The notes: a model not told the origin generated them from the letters alone. Shown: positions 24,401 through 35,556, numbered from the stretch's first letter. The stretch: 64,000 nucleotides of DNA from Cordylochernes scorpioides (GCA_030710605.1 CP092863.1:137672994-137736993), one strand, 5' to 3'. Made by a program: numbers and translations.

Positions 24401-24825
24401 ATGAAAAAGGCATCTCCTTATCGTGAAACTGAAAGGCTTGGCGAAAGCCATCAGCAACTTTCAGTTTTTTTTTTTTTTAGATTTTCTTATTATATCCTTC
24501 ACGTGGCTGGAGAATTTCAGTTTAGAATCGAAAGTGACTCCCAAATATTTGACCTGCTGGGTCCAAGACATAAAAGACCTGGACTTCACTCTACCTGAAC
24601 TGTGACCTTCCAGTCAGTTCTGAAGGCCATTTTTTAGAAATTCTTGATGCCTAACATGCACGACAAAGTGACTCGTGAGTTATATGCTCGAATGGTACAC
24701 TGTAAATTTGAGAGGAAATAAATAAATAAACTTTTAGTTGCACGATAAGGAGATGCCTTTTTAATAATTTATGCACCTTATCCCAGTACAATATCACATT
24801 TGTACTATATTTTTTCACAGAAAAA
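24401..24825. mobile_element. Family C hairpin, copy 3, interrupted by a LINE fragment
   Basis: The left arm (AAGGCATCTCCTTATCGTG, 24405-24470) and the right arm plus tail (TTTTAGTTGCACGATAAGGA onward, 24734-24825) are separated by foreign sequence coding for a reverse-transcriptase fragment on the minus strand. Confidence 0.75.
24479..24607 (-). pseudogene. Non-LTR retrotransposon reverse transcriptase fragment
   Basis: The minus strand reads SFMSWTQQVKYLGVTFDSKL followed by KFSSHVKDIIRKS. The KYLGV-x-FD-x-KL-x-F-x-x-H motif is the well-known conserved segment after the reverse-transcriptase palm in Jockey/CR1-like LINEs. Only about 40 codons remain, with frame breaks upstream. The plus-strand ORFs of 65 and 60 codons over this site are shadows. 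Confidence 0.75.
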
Positions 24826-25304
24826 TATATTTGTGTGTGAGAAAAATATATATAGAAAAGACACAGGTGCATTGATATTTAAAAATAAAAAGGACACCTT
24901 CTAACTGCTCTCACATGATTATTTCAGATAGCAACTGCTAATGTAAGTGATCAGAGAATACGACTTTTAATTTTTAATAGATATGTAAGAAAACTTTATA
25001 TTTTAAAATTAACTATTTTAAATGATCAACGTATTTCTTGCCTTTTCCAAAAATTCAGGTAGATCCGAAAATGTTTCAATATTAAAATCTAATAGACGGG
25101 CGTCAAATATTGATATAAAATTTAAACTTTTTTCTTTTCTTTTCATTTTTAATCTATCTCTTAACCTAATTTTAATAAGGGGTATCATAGAATATTTTAA
25201 ATTTTAAAAATATTTGACCCTGTAACCTACACGTATACAGATTCATAGAAGATATAATTAGTCGCAAAAATTAAAAATAAATATAAATATATGTTAGATA
25301 GTAA

Positions 25305-25540
25305 AAAAAAGGCATATATTGGATTTAATAAAAGATTTATTTACCAATATTTCGGCTGGCTGAACGCCAACCTTTATCGAGGCATTACATTTTTGTATAC
25401 ATTATGCAAAAATGTAATGCCTTGATAAAGATTGGCGTTCAGCCAGCCGAAATATTGGCAAATAAATCTTTTATTCAATCCAATATATGCATTTTTACTA
25501 TCTAATCAATTAAGTATGGATTTCTCTATTTTCAGAAAAA
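25305..25540. mobile_element. Family E palindromic element, copy 4 (variant)
   Basis: Arms AAGGCATATATTGGATTTAA, CCAATATTTCGGCTGG and the complements flank ACATTTTTGTATAC. The stem-loop reads GATTGGC/GCCAGCC before GAAATATTGG. Compared with GGTTGGC/GCCAACT in E2, E3 and E5, both strands changed while most pairing is kept. Confidence 0.85.
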
Positions 25541-26077
25541 AATAGATATATGTGGTACGATATTTTCGTTAGATATCAGAATATTTATCTTTAAAAAAAT
25601 GTAATATTCAGGTTTATAAATAATTTGTTAGTGTGTAACTTCAATAAAGGATATAGCAAATAATAACGACAATTTTAATAACAATTAGCTGCCATGTTTA
25701 CTAATTAGATTAGGCCTAGTCTCGAATATGTTAATTAGCTCACTCAATGCCCTATATATATATATTTGACTATATGCAAATTTACATAAGGCTCTTTCAA
25801 GATAATTAGTTAAGGGCAATTAGTGATGGTCTTTATCACCTTCTTTTGTTTAACTAACAGAAATAGTTAAAATTTGGTGTTAATTGCTTTACGGTGTAGT
25901 TAGTTAGGATCGATTAGGTTGATAAGGAAGATTTGGTTAGTTAGCTCTCACCAATATTAGAAAGGTGATGTATTAAATGGCCTACACTTCTCATTGATAG
26001 TTAAGATGAGCTAGTTAAATTTATTCGATATTCTATTTAAGAACTTTTTTTTTAATAATGCCTATATTTATAACTAT
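25541..26077. other. No recognised feature
   Basis: Slightly less AT-biased than its neighbours, many TTAGTTAG-like phrases, no exon or repeat assigned. Confidence 0.35.
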
Positions 26078-26290
26078 TAAAAAGGCATCTCCTTATCGTG
26101 CAACTGAAAGTTGCTGATGGCTTGCGCCATCTATCGGAATAATTAAAAATTAACGAGAATAGTTTATATTTATTCCGATAGATGGCACAAGCCATCAACA
26201 ACTTTCATTTGCACGATAAGGAGATGCCTTTTTAATAATTTATGCACCTTATCCCAGTACAATATCACATTTATACTTTTTTCACATTAT
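26078..26290. mobile_element. Family C hairpin element, complete copy 4
   Basis: Arms of about 65 bp start AAAAAGGCATCTCCTTATCG and end in the complement. They enclose GATGGCTTGCGCCATC and TATCGGAATAA. A single-copy tail (TTTATGCACCTTATCCCAGT) follows only on the right, as in copies 1 and 3, which gives the element a polarity. Confidence 0.85.
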
Positions 26291-26546
26291 ATTTAATATG
26301 TTTTTATATAAATAGTGAATTATTGGTTTAAATGAATATGTTCTAATTTTCCTCTCTTTTTTTTTGTTGTTGTCTGCGTTGGTTTTGAGTAAACAATTTG
26401 TAAATATGTAAATAGGAAGATATTGTAAGTCTACTGTTTATGTATTTAATAGACGATTGAAACGGTATCACGTGAAGTTTATGTCTCTAAATTATATTTA
26501 ACCCAACTCTTTGGTTTTATTTTATTATTCCGAAGATATATATAAT

Positions 26547-26766
26547 ACACTTATGGACAAGACCTAAGGAAGTGGGAAGTCTTTGATGCGCCGGTTGTTT
26601 GTTTTTTTTTTTTTTTTTTAAAGAAGGCAGAGGCAATTTTGTTCACACTAGGTTATCTCTTGTGTCTTCAATAAAGGTCACTGTAATATCTTTCAGAGTT
26701 ATTGTCTGAATCCCGATATACATGCTAAAAGGTACAACTTCCTTAAGTTTTGTTCACGATTGTATT
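26547..26766. mobile_element. Family A MITE, copy 5
   Basis: Left end ACACTTATGGACAAGACCTA, a T run, internal signature CTTCAATAAAGGTCACTGTA, right end TTTTGTTCACGATTGTA. Confidence 0.85.
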
Positions 26767-27319
26767 TGTTACCATCACTGTTTTCTGAAAGGAACGAGTG
26801 GTATAAACTGTCAATTAATGAATATTATATATTACTGTATATATCTCTACTTTTTATTTTTGATTTGATTTGAATATCAAATATTTGAAATAGATTCAAT
26901 TCACATCTCGTTTGCTATAAAATTCCAGGAAGGTGACTAAATAATTGGGAATAAAAAATAGAAAAATAAAGAAATTAGAAAAAAAAAAGAATTGTAGAAA
27001 ATGAAAAAACAAATCAATTTCCAAGATATTTGATTTCTAGAAAAAAAAACATTTTCGATCGAGTAAATTATAGAATTGAAAATAATAAGAAATAACAGAC
27101 GATAGCGTTAGAAAAATACGATTTTTTTTGTTTGTTATTAGTGGAATTGAAATAAATGTTTTATTTATATCCTTTAATATGAAAATACATCGAGAAAAAA
27201 CGTGAATTAGTATTTATGATTTAATCATATTCATATTATAAATATCTCCATTAATTTAATTAATACTCTCGTTAATTAAAATGCATTCTTGATCATTTTA
27301 ATGTTTTAAAATGAATTTA
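26767..27319. other. No recognised feature
   Basis: AT-rich with A-rich patches. Confidence 0.4.
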
Positions 27320-27600
27320 TATTAAGGTTTATAAAATGAAAGGATTTAACCACGAATGTTACTTTTATATAGAATACAAACTTCTACTGTCCTTACTGCT
27401 ATGAAAACTATATTGGGAGGGCTTGGCTCATCAGATGTGAACCCTCCCAGCGGTTTCGGCAATTTAATCCACCAGACCGCTTCTCAGAGCTCTAATAATG
27501 TATTGGACGATTCTGCTTATATATGATACACTGAAGGATGGAATCTCAGAAATGGTATTTAAGGAAACTATGGACATAAGCTTATAGGTTATATATATAA
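27320..27600 (+). mobile_element. Family B interspersed repeat, copy 4
   Basis: Plus-strand copy starting near AAAATGAAAGGATTTAACCA, with CTTCTACTGTCCTTACTGC, the complementary CCCTCCC/GGGAGGG 7-mers and a GGACATAAGCTTATAGG end. Confidence 0.8.
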
Positions 27601-27821
27601 TATAGATTTCACTCTGTGTATTTAGAGTCTATACTTAACATTCACTTTAGATAAATCACGTATTTTTATATCCTGTCTTAATTAAAATGAATCCATTTGT
27701 TAGAAACACTGTTTATTATTGTGAATGGAAAATTCTATTTAGATATATTGAATATGTCATAAAATTATAATATGTAGCTTTCGCCAATTTCACGGTGTGT
27801 GTTGCCACATTTATTTATTTA

Positions 27822-28193
27822 ATGAAGTCAGCACCAGCCGCAGTAGCCCCACCACTCCTAATACCTACTCCGATGACCCATGAGCTCCTGACCGTTCCTG
27901 CACCCCCTATAGCTCTCACTCCTGAGGGCGATGTGGACATAGAAAAGTTACTCATCCGATTGAAGGATCGAGAATTCTTGCACTCCATATATAACAATTA
28001 TAATGTGGTCAGGATGGATATCACACTCGCGGTCTATTACGAAGAAGAAACGGAGCACCTCCTCGGGCTACTCACGCCTGAAGACAAGATTCTTCTCGAC
28101 AAATTCTTCGACATTATCATTAAACATGTTCCGAACATGAACTCCCCAAATGGCAGGGATCTGTCTAGATTCAAGGCGGCTTTAAGCTCCTGA
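27822..28193 (+). CDS. Uncharacterised intronless protein-coding gene, 123 aa
   Basis: This is the strongest coding block. Base composition rises sharply and third positions are C/G-rich, unlike every chance ORF nearby. I chose Met 27822 over the in-frame Met 27795 because the first nine codons look like AT-rich leader; 27795 would give 132 aa. The N-terminal third is proline/alanine-rich (residues about 4-40). The rest looks acidic and helical, with EKLLIRLKDREFLHSIYNN at about 48-66 and VYYEEETEHLLGLLTPEDK at about 75-93. It has no signal peptide, membrane segment or cysteines. An AATAAA follows at 28303. I do not recognise the family. It could be the last exon of a larger gene, but I see no strong acceptor upstream. 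Confidence 0.7.
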   Translation: MKSAPAAVAPPLLIPTPMTHELLTVPAPPIALTPEGDVDIEKLLIRLKDREFLHSIYNNYNVVRMDITLAVYYEEETEHLLGLLTPEDKILLDKFFDIIIKHVPNMNSPNGRDLSRFKAALSS

Positions 28194-28302
28194 TCCGGAC
28201 GTGCCCTCGGAGAGGGCTACGTCGATTGTATATATCTCTCTTCATTCCTACCATTATTATTACCTTATAACTCCCTTTGAATGTAAAGATTGACGAGATG
28301 TC

Positions 28303-28308
28303 AATAAA
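28303..28308 (+). promoter_or_regulatory. Polyadenylation signal of the 27822-28193 gene
   Basis: AATAAA lies 110 nt after the stop codon and is followed by the T-rich TTGTTTAATTGTC. Because the spacing suits a short 3' UTR, it supports the gene being transcribed on this strand. Confidence 0.6.
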
Positions 28309-28473
28309 GTTGTTTAATTGTCAAAAATAAATTAATATAGGCTTACTCTATGACGCCTTTATGGAATTGTATGTGTATTGTGTGACAAATTTGTAAAACT
28401 ATATTATATGGTAGAATTGAACTATTGAATTTGAGAGGAAACTGAGCATTATATAATATTTGGTATATATATA

Positions 28474-28683
28474 TACACTCATGGGCAAAATTGAGGCAGT
28501 GGAAAGTCTTTGATGTCACCAGTCGTCTGTTTTATTTATTTTTTTTAAGACTGAGGCAATTTTATTCACACTTGGTTAGCTCGTGTCTTCAATAAAGGTC
28601 ACAGTAATATCTTACAGAGTTATTGTCTGAATCCCGATATACATGCTAAAAGGTACAACTTTATTAAGTTTTGTCTATGAGTA
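28474..28683. mobile_element. Family A MITE, copy 6
   Basis: ACTCATGGGCAAAATTGAGG at the left, GTCTATGAGTATGTA at the right, single internal unit. Confidence 0.85.
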
Positions 28684-28922
28684 TGTACATATAATACAAC
28701 TTTTGCTAATTGTAGCTGATTGAAAATAATTTTTAGTATTTTAAGCGAAAACATCTGGCATCCGAAGATGAGAGAGATTATTTATTTAAAATATTTTAAA
28801 GAACTCTTTCTTGCTTTCGGGATTGAAAGTTCTTCTTCAGGGAAACAAGACAAATTATCATGATCATTATATAAGCTGAATATAGATGGAAATTTTGTTC
28901 GGTAATTCATTTATCTATAAAC

Positions 28923-29098
28923 GGTCACCTCTCCCGTCAAAATAGACCCTAAAACTAGGCTCCGTCTATTGCCTGTCTCTACACAAAAGTAAACTACTCA
29001 GTTTGTCGACACTGGTGTTGTAGCTTTGTCACCGAATCCGATAGTGTGCAGTGATGGGGCCCAGTTTTAGCGTCTATTTTGACGGGAGAGGCCACCTT
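28923..29098. mobile_element. Family M TIR element, copy 1
   Basis: TIRs GGTCACCTCTCCCGTCAAAA and its complement ending GGGAGAGGCCACC. The second copy (40283-40638) is twice as long because of a hammerhead-bearing interior. Confidence 0.85.
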
Positions 29099-29385
29099 TA
29101 TTTTTTATTAACTAAATATGTAATTAAAATAGGATTATTATCATAATATTTTATCTTGTGTTTTCTTTTAGAGAGGCTTTTAAGTATGAAAGATAAAAAA
29201 GTCATGGTAAAAAACCTCTCTTATCGCTTGATGTTTTCGCCTTAATTTGATACAGTGTGGATTATTGAATTTAGAATTTCTTTGTGGAAGCTTCGACTTC
29301 TACTGAGCCTTCGTAGATTTTGTTCGATATTTTGGTTTCTTTCTTATTTTCTTTGGTGATCTCCAAATTATTATCTGTTATTAAC

Positions 29386-29695
29386 GGGGGTCGGTGGAAG
29401 GATAGTCTAAACCGTTGGTTTTTGACCACTACGACCCGGGTTCGATTCCTGCATTGGGAACTTTTTTCTGATTTAAAAAAATGCTCTAATGGCCCCGATT
29501 CTTGCAAAATTCCAACCCCACCAGCGAATGCAGGTAACCAAACGGGACTCTGGCACATTTGTAAGTGTAAAGTTACATTGCCTTCTACGTGTATAGACAT
29601 GTGGTGCACTTACAATAAAAGCAGGTGAACACTTCAACCAACCATGATTATCATGGCCTGTACCACGTGTACTAGGGATATTAAAAAAATTATTA
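29386..29695 (+). mobile_element. tRNA-derived SINE, copy 1 (full length)
   Basis: The tRNA-like head has a worn A box (GATAGTCTAAACCGTTGG) and an exact B box (GGTTCGATTCC at 29439-29449). The body includes CTAATGGCCCCGATTCTTGC and a conserved tail, TACCACGTGTACTAGGGATA, before an A/T-rich end. ORFs on both strands through it are by-products. Confidence 0.85.
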
Positions 29696-30315
29696 TTATA
29701 ACTGAACTCCTTTTTTATTACTAATAATTTGAAGCTAATTAAAAAAACAGGAACATTTTAAAGATCAGAATATTTTAATTGACCTCTTTCTAAGAAAAAA
29801 AAGTTTTATTTTATAGTTCCCCCCACTTTGAAATAAAATTAATAGCTTAAAATGTGTTTTCGGTATAAATAAGAAGTTAACCAGAAATTATTAGAAATTC
29901 ACGTTTAAAATTGATATTTAAATTTAAAAAAAAATACCTTTTAAAAATATTGACACGAAAGGCAATAAAAATACGAGTAGATGGTTGAAATCCCATTACA
30001 TTTCAAGTTGTTTAGTTGGTGAAATGTTTTCCCTGAAATTTTCTATTTGAAGGAATACGCGAGCTGCGCTATTTCAAAAGATAACATGTTGGTTCGTCTG
30101 CTCACAAATGAAATCTTTTGATATGCTATTTGACACTATTCCATGTACTCCTATAATATATCGTATTACTTCTATGAATATATTTATATTATGTGCTTTT
30201 ATATATATATAAATATTCTTAGAAATATCTGGTTTATCAGACCCCATAAATGCATTTGATATTAGAATTTCTTGGAATGATGTTTTTAAGTACTCTAAGA
30301 TATACAGTCAATATA
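29696..30315. other. No recognised feature
   Basis: AT-rich spacer. Confidence 0.4.
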
Positions 30316-32060
30316 CAGTTAAACCTGTCTATAGCGCCCCCTCTAAATAGCGCCTACCTCTCTATAGCGTCCTATTTTACACATTATAAATGTAAACATT
30401 TTACATTAAAAGTGACCTGTCTATAACGCCCCCTCTAAATAGCGCCTACCTCTCTATAGCGTCCGATTTTACACATTATAAATGTAAACATTTTACATTA
30501 AAAGTGACCTGTCTATAGCGCCCCCTCTAAATAGCGCCTACCTCTCTATAGCGTCCGATTTTACACATTATAAATGTAAACATTTTACATTAAAAGTGAC
30601 CTGTCTATAGCGCCCCCTCTAAATAGCGCCTACCTCTCTATAGCGTCCGATTTTACACATTATAAATGTAAACATTTTACATTAAAAGTGACCTGTCTAT
30701 AACGCCCCCTCTAAATAGCGCCTACCTCTCTATAGCGTCCGATTTTACACATTATAAATGTAAACATTTTACATTAAAAGTGACCTGTCTATAACGCCCC
30801 CTCTAAATAGCGCCTACCTCTCTATAGCGTCCGATTTTACACATTATAAATGTAAACATTTTACATTAAAAGTGACCTGTCTATAACGCCCCCTCTAAAT
30901 AGCGCCTACCTCTCTATAGCGTCCGATTTTACACATTATAAATGTAAACATTTTACATTAAAAGTGACCTGTCTATAACGCCCCCTCTAAATAGCGCCTA
31001 CCTCTCTATAGCGTCCGATTTTACACATTATAAATGTAAACATTTTACATTAAAAGTGACCTGTCTATAACGCCCCCCTCTAAATAGCGCCTACCTCTCT
31101 ATAGCGTCCGATTTTACACATTATAAATGTAAACATTTTACATTAAAAGTGACCTGTCTATAACGCCCCCTCTAAATAGCGCCTACCTCTCTATAGCGTC
31201 CGATTTTACACATTATAAATGTAAACATTTTACATTAAAAGTGACCTGTCTATAACGCCCCCTCTAAATAGCGCCTACCTCTCTATAGCGTCCGATTTTA
31301 CACATTATAAATGTAAACATTTTACATTAAAAGTGACCTGTCTATAACGCCCCCTCTAAATAGCGCCTACCTCTCTATAGCGTCCGATTTTACACATTAT
31401 AAATGTAAACATTTTACATTAAAAGTGACCTGTCTATAACGCCCCCTCTAAATAGCGCCTACCTCTCTATAGCGTCCGATTTTACACATTATAAATGTAA
31501 ACATTTTACATTAAAAGTGACCTGTCTATAACGCCCCCTCTAAATAGCGCCTACCTCTCTATAGCGTCCGATTTTACACATTATAAATGTAAACATTTTA
31601 CATTAAAAGTGACCTGTCTATAACGCCCCCTCTAAATAGCGCCTACCTCTCTATAGCGTCCGATTTTGCACATTATAAATGTAAACATTTTACATTAAAA
31701 GTGACCTGTCTATAACGCCCCCTCTAAATAGCGCCTACCTCTCTATAGCGTCCGATTTTACACATTATAAATGTAAACATTTTACATTAAAAGTGACCTT
31801 TCTATAACGCCCTCTCTAAATAGCGCCTACCTCTCTATAGCTTCCGATTTTACACATTATAAATGTAAACATTTTACATTAAAAGTGACCTATCTATAGC
31901 GCCCCCTCTAAATAGCGCCTACCTCTCTATAGCGTCCGATTTTACACATTATAAATGTAAACATTTTACATTAAAAGTGACCTGTCTATAGCGCCTACCT
32001 CTCTCTATAGCACCCTATTTTGGTAAGTCCCAAGAGGGGGGCACTATAGACAGGTTTATG
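30316..32060. repeat. 92-bp tandem array (about 18 units) inside a pogo-like TIR element
   Basis: The locus begins TA then CAGTTAAACCTGTCTATAG and ends in a complement, CACTATAGACAGGTTTA. Between them the 92-bp unit (CTGTCTATAACGCCCCCTCT, AAATAGCGCCTACC, CTCTATAGCGTCC, then a TTTACATTAAAAGTGAC part) repeats about 18 times with very few differences. Most units say ATAACG, the first and last few say ATAGCG, and one unit has an extra C. The single-unit relative is 55333-55494. Confidence 0.95.
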
Positions 32061-32129
32061 TTATACTTTCGATAGAATATTTCGGAGAACTTGTGTACAT
32101 CTTAAATTGAACGTTTTTGGTACTTCACA

Positions 32130-32345
32130 ATATACACTCATGAACAAAACCTAAGGAAGTTGTACCTTTTAGCATGTATATCTGGATTCTAACTGTGAAA
32201 GATATTACAGTGACCTTTTTTGAAGACATACGATATAACCAAGTGTGAACAACCTCTGTCTCTTTCAAAAAATAATTTAAAAAAGACGACCGGCTACATC
32301 AAAGACTTTCCACTTCCTTAAGTTCTGTCTCCATATGGGTGTATA
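32130..32345. mobile_element. Family A MITE, copy 7
   Basis: ACTCATGAACAAAACCTAAG at the left, TAAGTTCTGTCTCCATATGG then GTGTA at the right, single internal unit in inverted orientation to copies 5 and 6. Confidence 0.85.
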
Positions 32346-33989
32346 TATAACTATTTTCTGTAAAATGATGGAGATCTATGACTTAAAACTGACCTTTTAT
32401 AGAGGAATGACGAGTATAGAAATGTTACCTTTCATGAGATTTCTTCTTTGAAATTTACTTAATATTTTATGTTTGCTTTTGAAATATTTGAAGGAATAAA
32501 CTTCCAGAATATCTATATAAATTGAAACCTGTGAGAATAAGCATGGTTTTTATATTTAAAACATAGGTTATTAAAATAATTATTTCACTTTAAGCAAAAT
32601 ATTTTATTGAAAAGAAAGTAATACCAATGGCTGCTATACAAACAACAATTCAGTCAGTGGTCAAAAATAATAAAATCACAGATATATTCCAACAAAAACA
32701 TTAGAGGAATGGGTATTCCAAAGGAGAGTTATGTTGATGAAAGAAAATGCTATGAAAGAGATCAAGGTCGTGTTCTTTGTAACATCTAAGGATTGAGGTA
32801 TGTAAATAAAGGAGTTATGTAAATAAAGAGAGTTATGTAAATAAAAGATTGTCACATATATGTTAGAAACAGTCTTCTGTAACAATAGCAATAGCCTGGT
32901 AGAGGTCCAATCTCTTTCCCAGAATTTGAGCTTATTTCAGCGACAAAGAAAGTTTATTATAGGAACTTGGGCAATAGACTTGGCGATGTTTTACTTTCCA
33001 GAGGATGTTGTTTTTTTAATGCTCCCAGCATGTGTCTGTCTGTATCCAAGGGAGACAAAAAATGGAGGTGATGTAAGAACTTTCGTAGAAATCTGCCATA
33101 CATGTGATTGTGTTCGGAAGTACTGGCATTTCCTATGTACAGCTTAACTTTTGTTTTGGATTTTTTAAACCTTTTTTTTTGGTAATCAACCTTGAGTTAA
33201 ATTTATTTATTTTTTTTAGTATTTTCAGGGTTGTCTTTGTTTCTCTCTCTCTCTATTTTTTCTATGAAATATCATTTTTATATAATCTCGATATTGCAAT
33301 CCGACTATGTAACTCTTTAAGAGAAGTGGGGTTTCAACTAAATAAGGAAAACACTTCAAGAAAGGATAGTTAAAAAAAGAAAGGTTTAGAAGGTTTTTTC
33401 TAATAGAAAACTCGCAATGTAGGTTAAAGGCTAACCTAGACACAATTGTTACAATTGGAACTAGGCTGGAACTAAAGGTAAAAGTTTGTGACAGAATTTA
33501 AACATCTTCACAAACGTCCCTATTTCTGAGGATTTGTTAAATTTGCATACTTTTATATGTTTACAACATTTAATGAGAAATTCTGGGTCTAATTAACTTT
33601 TCTAATTATATAAATACACTTATAATTATTTATATGATATTGTTCATACTTATGGGTGGAAAAAAAAAAATATGTATACTCCTTTGTTTATGAATTTTCT
33701 GGAATAATGTGTTGCCAAATTTAAAAAGGTATTTTTATTTGAAATACTATCTTTCTTATTCACAGAGTGTATCATTACTATATTTAAAATCATTAATCGT
33801 TATCAAAATGCGTTATGAAAAATTCAAAATATAGTTATTGATATCTATAATTATAAATAAAAATAAACTTTTCTGTTTGTCTAGGACTATTTTTAGAAAA
33901 TTTGACTCTATCTTCACTCTGCGGTACTCCTCTCATACAAATATATTAACAATATAACAAATTAGCAACACAATAATTTTAGCAATATT
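32346..33989. other. Mostly unassigned; weak ORF at 32860-33147
   Basis: A 95-codon plus-strand ORF (32860-33147) has mixed composition and eight cysteines, for example ACVCLYPRETK and CHTCDCVRKY. I find no promoter, splice or poly(A) context, and a TAA follows directly. It may be an exon or chance. The rest of the stretch is AT-rich without repeats. Confidence 0.3.
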
Positions 33990-33994
33990 CATTG

Positions 33995-34187
33995 ACAATA
34001 CTTAAGTAAGTGGATAGTCTTTGATGTCATCGATTAGCTGTTTTTTTTTCTAAGGAGACAGAGGTATTTTGTTCACACCTGCTTATCTCGTGTGTCTTCA
34101 ATAAAGGTCACTGTAATATCTTTCAGAGTTATTGTCTGAATACCGATATACATGTTGTAAGGTACTAAGTTTTGTCCATAAGTGTAA
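33995..34187. mobile_element. Family A MITE, copy 8
   Basis: Left end worn (ACAATACTTAAGTAAGTGG), internal signature CTTCAATAAAGGTCACTGTA, right end TTTTGTCCATAAGTGTA with an internal deletion of the ACTTCC segment. Confidence 0.8.
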
Positions 34188-34784
34188 TTTAAAAGAAATA
34201 TTTTATATATAAATTCAAATATTATGAATTCACTCATGATATTAAAGAACTTATTTAATCCTAATCTATATTCGATTAAGTGATAATTAAATAAAATTCA
34301 TAAGAAATTGTTGTAAAATCACTCGCTATAGCCTTTATTTTTACATTTCTAAATTATAATACTTTAATTCAAAATTGTGCATAAAGGCTCTATATTAAGT
34401 ATATTTTATAATAACTTCACATATACGTGTAAGAAATACATTGCAAGTTTACGAATAGCCATAATTAAGGATGGCAGAAGAAAACACATAAAAGGTCAAA
34501 ATAGGAATTCTATGATGGGAAATAATAGACATGATATATGGCTGTATTATTTATGAAATACAACGTAATTATATGATTTCCCCTCCAAGCATACTGATTA
34601 AGGCTTCTATGGGGCTATTAATAATGTTTTTATGTTTTGTTATGGCATTTAATGCTTCTATCAAATTCCTATATCTTTGGTATCTTATTATAGCTTTTTT
34701 ATTTTATTGGTGGTGTGTATAGAGGTCTGGTTTCATTCAGAATTATATATTTCTTCAAAAAATAATCACATATATAATAAAAAT
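34188..34784. other. No recognised feature
   Basis: AT-rich spacer. Confidence 0.4.
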
Positions 34785-35172
34785 GGCATATCCTGACCAG
34801 GAGCACATGTGCTTTACAGAAGGCAGAGCGCCATCTGGTGGAACAGAAATCAACTAAACATTGATTTAGCCTGTTCCCTGGTTTTTCAAGAAGCCACTTG
34901 AACCAAAAAAATATTTTTGGTCGCAGTGGTACAGCCAACTCCACGCTGACGAGCGCCAAAAGCGCGAAACGCGTTCGTGGATGGCTTTTCTTGATTTATC
35001 AAGAAATTGGGTTGGCCAAATATCAGGAACAGGTTAAATCAATGTTTAGTTGATTTCTGTTCCATCAGATGGCGCTCTGCCTTCTGTAAAGCACATGTGC
35101 TCCTGGTCAGGATATGCCATTTTTATTATTGATTTCAACACCTGACCTTTTTATCTTTTTTTTTTCTTTAAT
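34785..35172. mobile_element. Family D inverted pair around a hammerhead ribozyme
   Basis: A minus-strand D body (34785-34890, containing CAGAGCGCCATCTGGTGGAA) faces a plus-strand D copy (34976-35172). A spacer between them carries the complete hammerhead at 34933-34986. The plus-strand copy begins exactly at the predicted cleavage product end, CGTGGATGGC. Confidence 0.85.
34933..34986 (+). ncRNA. Type I hammerhead self-cleaving ribozyme
   Basis: Stem I strand AGCCA (34933-34937), internal AC, TCCACG (34940-34945); core CTGACGA (34946-34952); stem II GCGC (34953-34956), loop CAAAA, GCGC (34962-34965); GAAA (34966-34969). Stem III is a palindromic CGCG (34970-34973) followed by T and T. Stem I closes with CGTGGA (34976-34981) and TGGCT (34982-34986). 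Predicted cleavage is after 34975, with U at position 17. All invariant core bases of the hammerhead are present. A tiny stem III is known from retrotransposon-borne hammerheads (Penelope-like elements and retrozymes), which are thought to act as dimers. Activity is inferred. Confidence 0.88.
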
Positions 35173-35199
35173 TTATATATATATGGGCAGAAATTGGAG

Positions 35200-35390
35200 A
35201 GAATTATATTGTAACAAAGTATTTATTATTTTATTAGCAGAGTATTATTTTTGATGTTTATATTTTGCTATACTCTGTACACTTCCCTCTTATCTTTTGT
35301 TTATCACTCATAGTTTGTTCTTGCCTGAAATAAATTGTTGTCTCATCCCGAAGTTGGTCTTCCCTAATTTTCTACGTGGCAATACAGTCG
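35200..35390 (-). mobile_element. Family N insertion element, copy 1
   Basis: About 185 bp that recurs inverted at 41531-41711, where it interrupts a SINE. Landmarks: TAACAAAGTATTTATTATTT, TTGCTATACTCTGTAC and CCCGAAGTTGGTCTTCCC. No long TIR is seen. Confidence 0.75.
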
Positions 35391-35394
35391 AACT

Positions 35395-35556
35395 TGGATA
35401 ATTCGAACCCCAAGGGACAATAAAAAAATTCGAATTATCTAAAAATTCGAATTAAAAACGTAAATTCTATTTATAGGAAATTCTAGGGACCAAGATAAAT
35501 ATTCGAATTAAAGAGGTTTTCGAATTAAAGAAGTTCGAATTATCCAAGTTCTACTG
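35395..35556. mobile_element. Pogo-like MITE
   Basis: Ends CAGTCGAACTTGGATAATTC and the complement ending CAAGTTCTACTG, with TA on both sides (35393-35394 and 35557-35558). TTCGAATTA-like motifs repeat inside, as usual for pogo-derived MITEs. Confidence 0.88.

Noticed and set aside
24401-24605. Plus-strand ORFs over the LINE fragment
   Set aside because: The minus strand carries the recognisable reverse-transcriptase motif; the plus frames are shadows.
29320-29628. Two overlapping ORFs above 100 codons on opposite strands
   Set aside because: Both fall within the tRNA-derived SINE.
30316-32060. CRISPR-like regular repeat
   Set aside because: Units are head to tail without unique spacers, bounded by transposon TIRs, in a eukaryotic genome.
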